Assembly (NCBI RefSeq): GCF_025998815.1 | Contig: NZ_AP026678.1 | Span: 2,170,001-2,234,000 of the forward strand | DNA: 64,000 nucleotides | Reading direction: 5' to 3' | Source: Ignavibacterium sp. | Lineage (GTDB): Bacteria; Bacteroidota; Ignavibacteria; Ignavibacteriales; Ignavibacteriaceae | In this document: piece by piece, positions 17,730-26,955 of the stretch | How positions within the stretch are numbered: position 1 is the first letter of the stretch | How the letters are laid out: each line of letters starts with the position of its first letter | Made by a program: the position numbers and the translations under genes | Notes under the pieces: generated by a model | The model's input: only the letters and a program-made list of their open reading frames with translations | What the model was told of the DNA's origin: nothing | Database searches by the model: none

Positions 17730-19121
17730 TCAAACGGCATTCGTCTTTCCGGTTATCATCTGCCAGACAGTCATCATAATGATCTGCAAATCAAGTTTGA
17801 AAGACCAGTTTTCGATATACCATAAATCATACTTGATTCGTTGCAAAGTTCTTTTTCTGTTCTCTTCTTCATCGGGAACATCACCGCGATAACCATGAAC
17901 CTGTGCCCAACCGGTTATTCCGGGCTTTACATTATGTCTCAACTTAATCGCTTCAAAATACTCGCTGTATTTGTTATGAAAAGGAATTGGATGAGGTCTT
18001 GGTCCAACAACAGACATTTCTCCTTTGAGAACATTAAAGAACTGAGGAAGCTCGTCAATGTTAGACCTTCTTAAAAATTTACCGATTGGTGTAACCCGTG
18101 GGTCATCTTCAGTGACAGGTTTAAACTCAACTTTCTGCATTTCAGTTCTCATCGTTCTGAACTTATAGCATTTGAATTTCTGATCACGAACACCAACTCT
18201 TTCCTGCAAATAAAATACAGGACCTTTTGAACTGATTTTAATCAACAAAGCAATCAAAGGAAACAACCAGCTGAAGATGAAGATTATCACGAACAAAGAG
18301 AAAACAATATCAAAACTTCTTTTCAGAAATCTTCTGCTTGCTTCTTCAAGAGGTTCATCGCGCGCAGTGATTACAGGGAATGAGCCAATTGAACTTACCT
18401 GAAACCGGTTTGAAAGAAATCTGAAATAATCAGGAATGAGGTGAACTTTAACAGCGTTGATGTTGCAGATACGGATGATTTCATCCAGCAGAGATGATTC
18501 TTCTTCAGGTAAAGTTATAACAACATCTTCAATCTGATATGATTTAAGAATTTTATCCAGTTCAGAAATTTTGCCAAGATAGTTTTCATCGGATTTTTCA
18601 TCATCAACAAATCCAATAAATCTGTAACCGAATTCCGGAACATCGCAGATTGTTTCTTTAAAGTTTTTACCTGTCTCGCCGGCTCCAACTATTATCAGAT
18701 TTCTGACGCTTATTCCCTTTTTGTGTAATTGCTTTAGAGATTTTTTAAATATTATAGTGCGAATGCTTATTGCAATTGTTAGAAACACTCCAAGATAAAC
18801 AATAAAGTTTCTTGTGAATAAATCTTCTTTAACAAAGAAGATAAATGCAATAGTAATCAATACCTGAACGATTGAGCTTTTGACGATATTGAAAAACTGA
18901 GTCGAAAATCTTCTTGTGAAAAAATCATTATAAAATCCGGAAAGATTTGTGTAAAAGTACCAGACAAGATTCAGCAAAGCGAGAAGTATAAACATATAAT
19001 TGCGCTGAAGCAGAATTTCCCACGACTGTGCAAGAACTGCAGATAGAATAAAAACAAGATTAAGCAGAATTAAATCGCTAAGTAACCTGGCAATTTTAAT
19101 TGTTCTTTTATTTACAATCAT
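17730..19121 (-). CDS. Undecaprenyl-phosphate sugar-phosphate transferase (WbaP/WcaJ type)
   Basis: A 463-residue initiating glycosyltransferase. The N-terminal part has four to five membrane helices and a CoA-binding-like Rossmann region (LIIVGAGETGKNFKE, IGFVDDE). The C-terminal catalytic bacterial sugar transferase domain starts at about residue 265 (RSFDIVFSLFVIIFIFSW) with KGPVFYLQERVG, YKFRTM, SNIDELPQFFNVLKGEMSVV and GPRPHPIPFH, and ends with KPGITGWAQVHGYRG. It transfers a hexose-1-phosphate, commonly glucose or galactose, onto undecaprenyl phosphate to start repeat-unit assembly on the inner membrane. It is the last gene of a minus-strand trio and overlaps the GT4 gene by 4 nt. Confidence 0.92.
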   Translation of the reverse strand: MIVNKRTIKIARLLSDLILLNLVFILSAVLAQSWEILLQRNYMFILLALLNLVWYFYTNLSGFYNDFFTRRFSTQFFNIVKSSIVQVLITIAFIFFVKEDLFTRNFIVYLGVFLTIAISIRTIIFKKSLKQLHKKGISVRNLIIVGAGETGKNFKETICDVPEFGYRFIGFVDDEKSDENYLGKISELDKILKSYQIEDVVITLPEEESSLLDEIIRICNINAVKVHLIPDYFRFLSNRFQVSSIGSFPVITARDEPLEEASRRFLKRSFDIVFSLFVIIFIFSWLFPLIALLIKISSKGPVFYLQERVGVRDQKFKCYKFRTMRTEMQKVEFKPVTEDDPRVTPIGKFLRRSNIDELPQFFNVLKGEMSVVGPRPHPIPFHNKYSEYFEAIKLRHNVKPGITGWAQVHGYRGDVPDEEENRKRTLQRIKYDLWYIENWSFKLDLQIIMMTVWQMITGKTNAV

Positions 19122-20248
19122 TTGCGTGAGTTCTTTCCGAAGAATTGTTCAATCTTTTCATCAACATAGTTTTTCATATTCTGTTCAAATATTTGTCGGC
19201 TGAATTTTCTTGTATGCTCTGCAATCTCTTTATGATTAAAAGTGTCTTCAATCTTTTCGAATCTTTTTATTGCATCTTTAATATCTTCTACTGTTTGTTC
19301 ATTAAATAATATTCCTGTTTTGCCGTCAATAACAGTTTCGGCAGTACCGCCTTTATTCAAGGCAATAACAGGCGTTCCGCAAGCCATTGCTTCAACAACT
19401 ACGATTCCAAAATCCTCTTCGGCTGCAAAAACAAAAGCTTTGGCTTTTTGCATTAAATCCTTTAAAGCCTGTTCATCCTGATAACCAAGAAATTCTACAT
19501 TAATAAGAAATTTATTTTTCAATTTCTCCAGCTCAGGTCCGGTTCCGGCAATAATTAATCTTTTGTCCGGCATTTGTGCAAATGCTTCAATAATTAAGTC
19601 AATTCTTTTGTAAGGAACTAATCTTGAAGCTACAAAATAGTAATCATCTTTCTGTTCAACACAAGTAAATTTATCAACATCAACAGGAGGATAAATCACT
19701 GTTGATTCACGATTGTAAATTCTTTTTAATTTTTCAGCGATGTAATTTGAATTAGCAAGAAGATAATCCGGTCGCTTTGCGGTTTTCAAATCCCATTTTC
19801 TAAGATAGTTAAGAATTTTTGTTGCGATAATTTTTTTTATACCACGATTTAGTTTCGCAGCTTCAAAGTATGTCTCAGCTTCATCCCAAATGTAACGCAT
19901 CGGCGAATGACAATAGCTGATGTGCAATTGATTTTGCTTTTTGCGAACACCTTTTGTAACTGCATGCGAGCTTGAGATAATCACATCATAGTTGCTGAAA
20001 TTTAAACGCTCAATTGCCAGTGGAAATAGTGGCAGATATGATCTGAATTTTTTTTCAGCAAAAGGCAGTTTCTGAATGAAAGTTGTATTAGCGTGTTTTC
20101 CTTTAAGAATTATCTTCCGATGTTCATCATTAAGAAAATCTACGAGTGCAAAAACATCGGCATCTTTCCAGATGTTTGTGAATGATTCAAAAACTCTTTC
20201 ACCACCAGCATAAAACACGAGCCACTCGTGAACCAAAGCTATTTTCAT
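19118..20248 (-). CDS. GT4 glycosyltransferase (mannosyltransferase-like)
   Basis: A 376-residue GT-B enzyme. The N-terminal domain starts MKIALVHEWLVFYAGGERV and includes SYCHSPMRYIWDEAETYF, a pattern typical of the WbaZ/mannosyltransferase branch. The C-terminal nucleotide-sugar site shows VASRLVPYKRIDLIIEAF, IIAGTGPELEKLK, and the E-x7-E motif in AAEEDFGIVVVEAMACGTPV. It should add a sugar to the lipid-linked repeat unit on the cytoplasmic face. It overlaps the genes on both sides by 4 nt, so the three minus-strand genes form one translation-coupled unit. Donor and acceptor are unknown. Confidence 0.88.
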   Translation of the reverse strand: MKIALVHEWLVFYAGGERVFESFTNIWKDADVFALVDFLNDEHRKIILKGKHANTTFIQKLPFAEKKFRSYLPLFPLAIERLNFSNYDVIISSSHAVTKGVRKKQNQLHISYCHSPMRYIWDEAETYFEAAKLNRGIKKIIATKILNYLRKWDLKTAKRPDYLLANSNYIAEKLKRIYNRESTVIYPPVDVDKFTCVEQKDDYYFVASRLVPYKRIDLIIEAFAQMPDKRLIIAGTGPELEKLKNKFLINVEFLGYQDEQALKDLMQKAKAFVFAAEEDFGIVVVEAMACGTPVIALNKGGTAETVIDGKTGILFNEQTVEDIKDAIKRFEKIEDTFNHKEIAEHTRKFSRQIFEQNMKNYVDEKIEQFFGKNSRK

Positions 20249-21366
20249 AATAAATATTTTTCGTAAACTTCTTTTAACTTAAAAATCATTTTTTGCTCTG
20301 TAAATTTATCTAAAAATATCTTGCGGGCATTATCGGAGAGTTTCTTATAGTTATCAGATTCACTTTTGATTTCAATTATTTTTTGAGAAGCTTGTGATCT
20401 ATTTCGCAAATCGAATAAAAAGCCGTTAACATTATTCTGAACCACTTCATTATTTCCCCTTACATCTGAAGCAACAATTGGCAGAGCGCACATCAAAGAT
20501 TCCAACAAAGTGTAAGGAAGTCCTTCACTTAAAGAAGTTGAAAGATAAACATCTGCTGCTTGTAAATATTCAACCGGGTTGTTAACAAAACCTGGGAGTA
20601 AAATATTTTTCATTTCTCTATGCTCGATCATATTAACAATTTCTTTTTTCTCTTCACCATCTCCGGCAAGAACGAAAAATATTTCATTGTGCGATTTAAG
20701 CATCGAGGCAATTTCCACAAAAGCTTTAACATTTTTTGTTTTATCAAAACGGCTGATGTTCATAACAATAAATTTATCTTCAGGCAGATTGAGTTTTTTT
20801 CTTAAGGTTATTTTATCAACTGGCTTAAACTCATCTTTGATTCCATTATATATTACAACCGATTTCTTTTCATCATAAATCTTAATTGCGAGACAAGGTA
20901 CTCTTTCGCTTTCGGAAACATTTATAAAAAGATCAGTAAGCATTGAAAGTGTTTTTTCAATCAGAATATAAATTTGCTTTGATAATGAATTATAAGTTTC
21001 GATGTGAAATCCATGCCAGGTAAAAATGATTTTTAAAGAGGGCAAAAATAATTTTAACAACCGGGCATAAATTCCCGCTCCTTTGCCGTGTGCGTGAACA
21101 ACTCTGATTTTATTTTTTCTGACATAACCGATTAATCGGAAGAAATGAATTAAAGAAAATCTTCTGTGCGGTAGTTGAAAGAATTTATCTTTCAATTCAT
21201 TGAGCCACTTAATTCCAAAAGGTTCATCAACAGGTGAAGCTATAAAAAAACTGAAATCATCTTTAAGATTTTCAAAAACAGAATTCAGATGCTTTGAGCC
21301 ACCGCCAATATCTGAACGAAGTGTTATCAGCAAAATGTTTTTATTCTGCTTAAGGTTAATGGTCAT
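20245..21366 (-). CDS. GT4 glycosyltransferase
   Basis: A 373-residue GT-B glycosyltransferase and first gene of the minus-strand arm. The N-terminal domain has LLITLRSDIGGGSKHLNSVF and VVHAHGKGAGIYARLL. The C-terminal domain has VMNISRFDKTKNVKAFVEIA, FVLAGDGEEKKEI and the donor-site motif STSLSEGLPYTLLESLMCAL. It likely contributes a sugar to the cell-surface polysaccharide. It sits 49 nt from the divergently transcribed GT2 gene, so both arms of the locus start from one very short shared promoter region. Confidence 0.88.
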   Translation of the reverse strand: MTINLKQNKNILLITLRSDIGGGSKHLNSVFENLKDDFSFFIASPVDEPFGIKWLNELKDKFFQLPHRRFSLIHFFRLIGYVRKNKIRVVHAHGKGAGIYARLLKLFLPSLKIIFTWHGFHIETYNSLSKQIYILIEKTLSMLTDLFINVSESERVPCLAIKIYDEKKSVVIYNGIKDEFKPVDKITLRKKLNLPEDKFIVMNISRFDKTKNVKAFVEIASMLKSHNEIFFVLAGDGEEKKEIVNMIEHREMKNILLPGFVNNPVEYLQAADVYLSTSLSEGLPYTLLESLMCALPIVASDVRGNNEVVQNNVNGFLFDLRNRSQASQKIIEIKSESDNYKKLSDNARKIFLDKFTEQKMIFKLKEVYEKYLL

Positions 21367-21415
21367 AAAGTTGATTTATTTATAGTATTTTTGACACAAT
21401 AATTACAGAACATTG

Positions 21416-22222
21416 ATGAAAATAAGTGTAATCACTCCGACATATAATTCTGAGAAAACTATTGCTTCAAATATAAATTCAATAGTTGCACAGACTTATA
21501 ATAACTTCGAACATATTATCGTTGACAATAAGAGTTCTGATTCTACTTTAACATTAGCCAAAGAAATCTATTCAAAAAATAATTGCATCGAAAAACTAAT
21601 CATAATTTCCGAGAAAGATGATGGGATTGCAGACGCTTTTAACAAAGGAATCAGTAAAGCTTCGGGTGAAATAATAACTATTCTGAACAGTGATGACAGC
21701 TATTTTTATTTCAATTTGTTTAAGGATGTTATAAAAATCTTTGAAGAGAAAAATGTTTTGTTTGTTCACGGAGACATTCTTTTTAAGGATAGAAAATTTG
21801 GCACTAATGTAAGAAAACCTTTGATGTACGATGTAAGAGTTGCAATGCCTTTTAACCATCCTACAATGTTTTTCAGGAAAGAAGTTTTCAATAAAGTCGG
21901 ATTGTTTGATAAGAACTTTCGCTATTCAATGGACTTTGAGTTTATTTGCCGACTGATAAAGAAATATGATTTAGAAAAATCGGGATATTATTTTGATGTA
22001 AATCCAATGGTTGTAATGAGCGCAGGCGGAGCTTCGTGGTTAAATGAAATAAAGTCAATTAAAGAAACGAAGATTGCACTAAAGAAACATAACTATTGGA
22101 ATCTGAAAGCATTTTTTCATTATTCAATGAGAATTTTCAGAACTTATGCAAAAAAAGTTTTTGCTAAACTTGGATTGAATTTTATTGTAAAGCTATGGCG
22201 TAAATTCAAATGGTCGAAATGA
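21416..22222 (+). CDS. GT2 glycosyltransferase
   Basis: A 268-residue GT-A family enzyme. The start is taken at the ATG at 21416; the in-frame TTG just before it adds only one residue. Motifs are ISVITPTYNSEKTIASNINS at the N-terminus, DNKSSDSTL, and ILNSDDSYF, in which the DxD-like NSDD binds the metal and nucleotide sugar. The later NHPTMFFRKEVFNKVGLFDK with MDFEFICRL is the usual ED-equivalent region of this colanic-acid/WcaA-like group. The C-terminus is basic and amphipathic, suggesting membrane association. It is the first gene of the plus-strand arm. Confidence 0.88.
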   Translation: MKISVITPTYNSEKTIASNINSIVAQTYNNFEHIIVDNKSSDSTLTLAKEIYSKNNCIEKLIIISEKDDGIADAFNKGISKASGEIITILNSDDSYFYFNLFKDVIKIFEEKNVLFVHGDILFKDRKFGTNVRKPLMYDVRVAMPFNHPTMFFRKEVFNKVGLFDKNFRYSMDFEFICRLIKKYDLEKSGYYFDVNPMVVMSAGGASWLNEIKSIKETKIALKKHNYWNLKAFFHYSMRIFRTYAKKVFAKLGLNFIVKLWRKFKWSK

Positions 22223-22231
22223 TAATCAAGG

Positions 22232-23608
22232 GTGAGTAATTTATTGAATATTAATTTCAACATAAAAGAGCTTTTAAGAATAGGAACAGGTTCAAGAACA
22301 GAAAAAGCTAAAAAGAATATTGTTGTTCTTTTTATAATTCATATCTTCAATTTCATTTCATTGATGGCGCTTGTACCAATCACAATTAAGTATCTTGGAG
22401 AAAATCAATATGGAATCTGGCTTACATTATCTTCAGTTTTTATGTGGCTTGGCAATCTTGATTTTGGAATCGGCAATGGATTAAGAAACAAACTCGCCGA
22501 GTCATTTGCAAAGGAGGATTTTCAATCTGCAAAAAAATATTTGAGTACAGCTTATGCCGTTTTTGCAATTGGAATTTTTTCATCCTTAATTATTTATCTG
22601 ATCGTTCATCCGTTTCTTAACTGGGTCTTTATTCTTAATGCCGGAAATTATGATGTAAAATCTCTAAATAATTTTGTTCTGATAGTTTTTGTCTTTTTTG
22701 CGTTTCAGTTTTTATTAAGATTATTAACCTCTCTGATAAACGCTGATCAAAAGCCAGCTTTGAATGGTTTTATAACGCTTTGCATCAATATATTAACATT
22801 AGCTGTTGTTCTGCTTCTTTACCTGATTTCAAAATCATCCTTATACTTGTATGGATTTATAATCAGTATAATTCCATTTGCCGTTTTATTGATTGCGTCT
22901 TACATTTTATTCAAAGGCAGATACAAACACATTGCGCCATCATTTAAATCTATTGATTTGAAAAGTTCACGGAGTCTTGTTTCACTTGGTATGCAATTTT
23001 TTGTGATTCAGATTTCTGCGTTAATTGTTTTTGCAACTGATAATCTTATAATCACTCATTTATATGATCCTTCGCAAGTTACGATTTACAATATTGCTCA
23101 TAAATATTTTTTCTTTATTACATTGGTGTTTAATGTTTTTCTCTCTCCGTTCTGGAGTGCATTTACGGATGCATTTGTTAAATTGGATTTTGAGTGGATA
23201 AAACAAGTTATCAAAAGACTCGTTCAGGTTTGGGCATTGCTTTCAATTGCAACAATAGTAATGATTTTAGTTTCGGATTTAGTTTACTCGATCTGGATTG
23301 GAAGTGAAATAAAAATTCCGTTTTCACTTTCGGTTGCAATGGGAATTTTTATGATCATCAGCAACTGGAACAACATTTTCGCATTCTTTCTGAATGGAGT
23401 TGGAAAAATCCGATTGCAATTTTACTATTCAATATTTGCTGCGGTTATAAACATTCCCCTTTCTATTTTTCTAGCGAAGCAAATGGAAATGGGAATTACA
23501 GGGGTAATTACTGCAACAATAATTTGCATTGGATTTGCATCAATCTGGGCACCGATTCAATACAAAAAAATTATTACACGAACAGCAAAAGGAATATGGA
23601 ACAGATAA
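22232..23608 (+). CDS. Polysaccharide flippase (Wzx/MOP superfamily)
   Basis: A 458-residue membrane protein with about 12-14 hydrophobic segments. The first helix region (LMALVPITIKYLGENQYGIW) and the following LSSVFMWLGNLDFGIGNGLR are characteristic of oligosaccharide flippases of the MOP family. It should move the lipid-linked repeat unit across the inner membrane. No Wzy polymerase is recognisable in the window, so polymerisation may depend on genes elsewhere or the glycan may be a short oligosaccharide. Start GTG at 22232; a TTG at 22244 preceded by GGTGAG is an alternative. Its 3' end overlaps the methyltransferase gene by 13 nt. Confidence 0.88.
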   Translation: MSNLLNINFNIKELLRIGTGSRTEKAKKNIVVLFIIHIFNFISLMALVPITIKYLGENQYGIWLTLSSVFMWLGNLDFGIGNGLRNKLAESFAKEDFQSAKKYLSTAYAVFAIGIFSSLIIYLIVHPFLNWVFILNAGNYDVKSLNNFVLIVFVFFAFQFLLRLLTSLINADQKPALNGFITLCINILTLAVVLLLYLISKSSLYLYGFIISIIPFAVLLIASYILFKGRYKHIAPSFKSIDLKSSRSLVSLGMQFFVIQISALIVFATDNLIITHLYDPSQVTIYNIAHKYFFFITLVFNVFLSPFWSAFTDAFVKLDFEWIKQVIKRLVQVWALLSIATIVMILVSDLVYSIWIGSEIKIPFSLSVAMGIFMIISNWNNIFAFFLNGVGKIRLQFYYSIFAAVINIPLSIFLAKQMEMGITGVITATIICIGFASIWAPIQYKKIITRTAKGIWNR

Positions 23609-24369
23609 ATTGTAAAATCTGTGGCAATACATCATCGCTTGCATTTACTGAAAAAGTTTTGAACAAGTATGATGTAAAATATTTTAAATGTAATTCCTGT
23701 GAATATTTATTCACAGAAAATCCTTACTGGCTTGATGAAGCTTATAAAAGTCCAATCAACATTTCAGATACCGGAATAATGATGAGAAATATTTATTTCT
23801 CTAAAATCGTTTCCTCAATTATTTATTTCTGTTTTGATAAATCAGCAAAGTTTCTGGATTATGCCGGTGGATATGGAATTTTCACAAGACTTATGCGTGA
23901 CATCGGATTTGATTTTTACTGGCACGATGACTACACAACAAATCTTTTAGCAAGAGGATTTGAAAAATCTGATTCCAAATATGAATTGCTAACTGCATTT
24001 GAAGTGTTTGAGCATTTTGATAAACCTGTTGATGAACTTAATAAAATGCTCAAGCATTCGGATAGCATTTTGTTTTCAACTGTTACCTTGCCAAAAGATA
24101 TTCCTTCAAAGGATTGGTGGTATTATGGCTTCGAACACGGACAGCATATTTCTTTTTATTCAGATAAAACTTTAAGAACTCTTGCAGAAAAATTTGGATT
24201 GAATTTCTATCCGTTCAAAAATCTTTTCCTGATGGCTAAGAAAAAATTAAATCCTTTTAAGTTAAAACTGATTTTTATTCTTTCTCACTTTGGTTTGAAT
24301 ATTTACATAAAGTTAAGGATGAATTCTCTTACTGAATCAGATAATAAAAATATGCTTAAGCTTCACTGA
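23596..24369 (+). CDS. SAM-dependent methyltransferase with N-terminal zinc ribbon
   Basis: I start this gene at the ATG at 23596, which has AAAAGGA just upstream and gives MEQINCKICGN; a longer frame from 23524 lacks support. The 257-residue product has a CxxC...CxxC zinc ribbon (CKICG and CNSCEYLF). The methyltransferase core carries FLDYAGGYGIFTRLMRDIGF as motif I, YWHDDYT, and LTAFEVFEHFDKP as the post-I region. This architecture matches sugar methyltransferases in polysaccharide loci (Methyltransf_23 type). It probably methylates a sugar of the glycan. It overlaps the next gene by one base (TGATG). Confidence 0.85.
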   Translation: MEQINCKICGNTSSLAFTEKVLNKYDVKYFKCNSCEYLFTENPYWLDEAYKSPINISDTGIMMRNIYFSKIVSSIIYFCFDKSAKFLDYAGGYGIFTRLMRDIGFDFYWHDDYTTNLLARGFEKSDSKYELLTAFEVFEHFDKPVDELNKMLKHSDSILFSTVTLPKDIPSKDWWYYGFEHGQHISFYSDKTLRTLAEKFGLNFYPFKNLFLMAKKKLNPFKLKLIFILSHFGLNIYIKLRMNSLTESDNKNMLKLH

Positions 24370-25568
24370 TGGAAAAAGTCCAACTGATATTTATAAAAAT
24401 CGGTAATCTTATAAATTTTATTATCACATCATTGATAATAAAAATACTTCATTTGAAACAACGCGAGATTATTCCCAAAACATCATTACTTATCAGATTA
24501 GATTCTATCGGCGATTATATTCTGGTTCAAAACTTTTTTTCTTTTTTCAGAAATCATCCTGTTTACCAGGATTATAAAGTCACACTTTGCGGCAATATTA
24601 TCTGGAAAGACCTTGCGGAATATCTTAATGAAGACATATTTGATTCATTTATCTGGATTAACAGAAAAAAATTCAGATGGAATTTCTTTTACAAATATTC
24701 ATTACTTAAACAAATCTTTAAAGCAGGATATGAAACTGTAATTGAAACTACATTCACAAGGGAAATATTGTTTGGAGATACAATAGTTAAAGCATCAAAA
24801 GCAAAAGAAAGAATTGGTTCAACAGGAAGTCCAGACAGCCATCTCAAATGGAAAAGAAAAATTTTCTCTGATGACTATTACACGAAGTTGATAACTCAAA
24901 GTGAAAAAAACATTTTTGAGTTTTACCGCAATAAAGAATTTTTTGAAAAAGTTTTGAAAATCAAAATTGACATAACCAAACCATCAATGAATTTTGAAAA
25001 AGTAGAATACAAATTCCCTGTTGAAAATGAATTTATTGTTATTGTTCCCGGGGCACAGGAAAAAGCAAGAAGATGGTCTGAAAAAAATTTTAAGCAGTTG
25101 ATTGAACATTTACTTAAAGAATATCATTACGATATTTTATTAGCAGGTTCAACTTCGGAAAAAATTATTATAAAGAAAATCATAGACAGAATTAATTCTC
25201 AAAGGGTTTTTGATATTTCAGGCAAAACCACATTAACCCAGTTTGGCAAAATTATTTCAAAGGCAAAACTGCTGATATCTAACGAAACAAGCGCTGTGCA
25301 TTTTGCTGCAGCAGTTAATATACCTTTTATTTGTATATCGAACGGACAACGATTTGGAAGATTTATGCCTTATCCTAACGATATGAAAGTATTTGGGAAA
25401 TTTATTTTTCCAACTGTAATTGAAAATCATTTAAATGACAGGCAATATTTAGAAAGAAATTTTAGGTTTAACTCGAATTTGGATATTAATGAAATAAGTT
25501 TGGATAGATTAAAGAACGAAATAAATAAATTTATAATAAGTAATTTAAAAGGTATAAATAATGTTTAG
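24369..25568 (+). CDS. GT9 glycosyltransferase (heptosyltransferase-like)
   Basis: A 399-residue protein. An extra hydrophobic N-terminal helix (about residues 5-28) precedes the GT-B core, which begins LLIRLDSIGDYILVQNFF, the GT9 GDxxL(L/V) signature. The C-terminal domain has IVIVPGAQEKARRWSEKNF and ILLAGSTSEKIIIKK, and ends in TLTQFGKIISKAKLLISNET followed by SAVHFAA, the nucleotide-heptose binding region. GT9 enzymes usually build the LPS inner core; here the setting suggests a capsule or O-antigen. It is notably AT-rich with many Lys/Ile/Asn codons. It overlaps the FkbM gene by 8 nt. Confidence 0.85.
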   Translation: MEKVQLIFIKIGNLINFIITSLIIKILHLKQREIIPKTSLLIRLDSIGDYILVQNFFSFFRNHPVYQDYKVTLCGNIIWKDLAEYLNEDIFDSFIWINRKKFRWNFFYKYSLLKQIFKAGYETVIETTFTREILFGDTIVKASKAKERIGSTGSPDSHLKWKRKIFSDDYYTKLITQSEKNIFEFYRNKEFFEKVLKIKIDITKPSMNFEKVEYKFPVENEFIVIVPGAQEKARRWSEKNFKQLIEHLLKEYHYDILLAGSTSEKIIIKKIIDRINSQRVFDISGKTTLTQFGKIISKAKLLISNETSAVHFAAAVNIPFICISNGQRFGRFMPYPNDMKVFGKFIFPTVIENHLNDRQYLERNFRFNSNLDINEISLDRLKNEINKFIISNLKGINNV

Positions 25569-26517
25569 TCAACAGGTATTTAATCAGCTAATAAAAAAAC
25601 GAAAGAAGAACTTAATATCAAAAATTATTATAAGGTTACTTGAAATATTAAGAGATCTTCTTATAAAATTTAATTCTAAGAGGCTTGTGAGATATGAATT
25701 AGATGGTTTTGATATTTTAATTCCATTAAAACATGACCTTCCAATAATTAAAAGAATTTTCCCCTTTTATAATTCGAATATTGGAAGAACTGCACGGTAT
25801 CTAAAAGAAAAGTATTCTGAATTTCAAGCGGTAGATGTCGGAGCTAACATTGGCGACACTGCAATAATTATTAAATCACAAATTGATGTGCCAATTTTAT
25901 GTGTTGAAGGTGATAAATTTTATTTTGATCTACTCAAGAAAAACACAGCAAATCTTAAAAATATAGTTTATGATAATTCATTTGTTGGAACTGACGAAAA
26001 AGTAGAAATTAATTTTCTTAATTATAAAGGCAGCGCAAGATTGGCAGTAAATGAAAAACCGAACCAAACAATTGAATTTAAATCTTTAATAAATATAGTA
26101 AGCTCATATAAAGGATTTGATAATATAAAGTTTCTAAAAATCGATACCGATGGATTTGATTGTAAAATTATTAGAGAAAATGTTGGCTTTATTGAAAAAT
26201 TTAAACCCGTAATATTTTTTGAGTATGATCCTTATTTCTTGGATCTTAACAAAGAGAATGGTCTAACTGTATTTCAGACACTACTCGGTTTGGGTTACAA
26301 TAAAGCCTTAATTTATAATAACACCGGTGAATTTTTACTCTCACTAACTTTAAGTAATAAACAGCTTTTAGAAGAATTGCATTTATATTACTCCGGAAGA
26401 CAAAGTGATATGTATATGGATATTTGTGTATTTCATTCGGAAGATAATGATCTTGCCGAACGGATAAGGATTCTCGAAATGGATTTATTTGGGTCCTATA
26501 AACTGTTCAATATTTAG
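25561..26517 (+). CDS. FkbM-family methyltransferase
   Basis: A 318-residue protein. SAM-binding motif I is VDVGANIGDTAIIIKSQI, the acidic post-I residue is in ILCVEGDKFYFDLLKKN, and LKIDTDGFDCKIIRENVGFI is the characteristic FkbM segment ahead of FFEYDPYF. FkbM enzymes O-methylate sugars and polyketides, so this gene may cap or decorate the glycan. It is the last gene of the plus-strand arm and, like its predecessor, is more AT-rich than the housekeeping genes, consistent with acquisition by transfer. Confidence 0.85.
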   Translation: MFSQQVFNQLIKKRKKNLISKIIIRLLEILRDLLIKFNSKRLVRYELDGFDILIPLKHDLPIIKRIFPFYNSNIGRTARYLKEKYSEFQAVDVGANIGDTAIIIKSQIDVPILCVEGDKFYFDLLKKNTANLKNIVYDNSFVGTDEKVEINFLNYKGSARLAVNEKPNQTIEFKSLINIVSSYKGFDNIKFLKIDTDGFDCKIIRENVGFIEKFKPVIFFEYDPYFLDLNKENGLTVFQTLLGLGYNKALIYNNTGEFLLSLTLSNKQLLEELHLYYSGRQSDMYMDICVFHSEDNDLAERIRILEMDLFGSYKLFNI

Positions 26518-26955
26518 AATAAGATCTCCACAGTAGTTAGTAGTATAAAACATTTCATACCTATGGACTTCAAAAAGATCATAAAGATTTAATGTCGATA
26601 GATCAAACACCGAATAATAAAATAATATCCCTTTGAGGACCAGACATTAACCTCAATTAGCTATCTAACGATTGCTTTATTGTTTCTTCTATCAGCCTTA
26701 AGATTAATCTAATATTACTTAAATATAATAGATATAAAATAAATCTTTATTTTTTGCAGATCCGAATTTTTAACGGAAGAGTCTTCTGAATAGTCTGGTG
26801 GATTATTAAAATCGCAACCCCACAAATAAAATAATATACCCCTGAAAATGAAGAGATAATGTTTATTAACCATTGTAGCCTCCTGGTAATTTGTTATTAT
26901 AAAGCTTGTGAAATAATTTATATATATTTATATGTGTCAATTTTAAAATGAAGTT
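26518..26955. other. 438-nt spacer at the edge of the polysaccharide locus
   Basis: Very AT-rich stretch between the FkbM gene and nadK. The only structure I can support is a minus-strand small reading frame at 26715-26873 with a strong AGGAGG site and, further upstream on the minus strand, TTGACA. No tRNA, transposase or att-like repeat is visible. It may be the ragged edge of a transferred glycan cassette. Confidence 0.4.
26715..26873 (-). CDS. Possible 52-aa small protein with strong ribosome site
   Basis: An ATG at 26873-26871 is preceded five bases upstream by a perfect AGGAGG (26879-26884) and opens a 52-codon frame. The product starts MVNKHYLFIFRGILFYLWGC, a short hydrophobic stretch ending in an LWGC lipobox-like motif, then an acidic middle and a hydrophobic tail. 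The +1 frame over the same DNA encodes a membrane-helix-like peptide (GVYYFICGVAILIIHQTIQ), so this may instead be a frameshifted remnant of a small membrane gene. No family is recognised. Confidence 0.3.
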   Translation of the reverse strand: MVNKHYLFIFRGILFYLWGCDFNNPPDYSEDSSVKNSDLQKIKIYFISIIFK

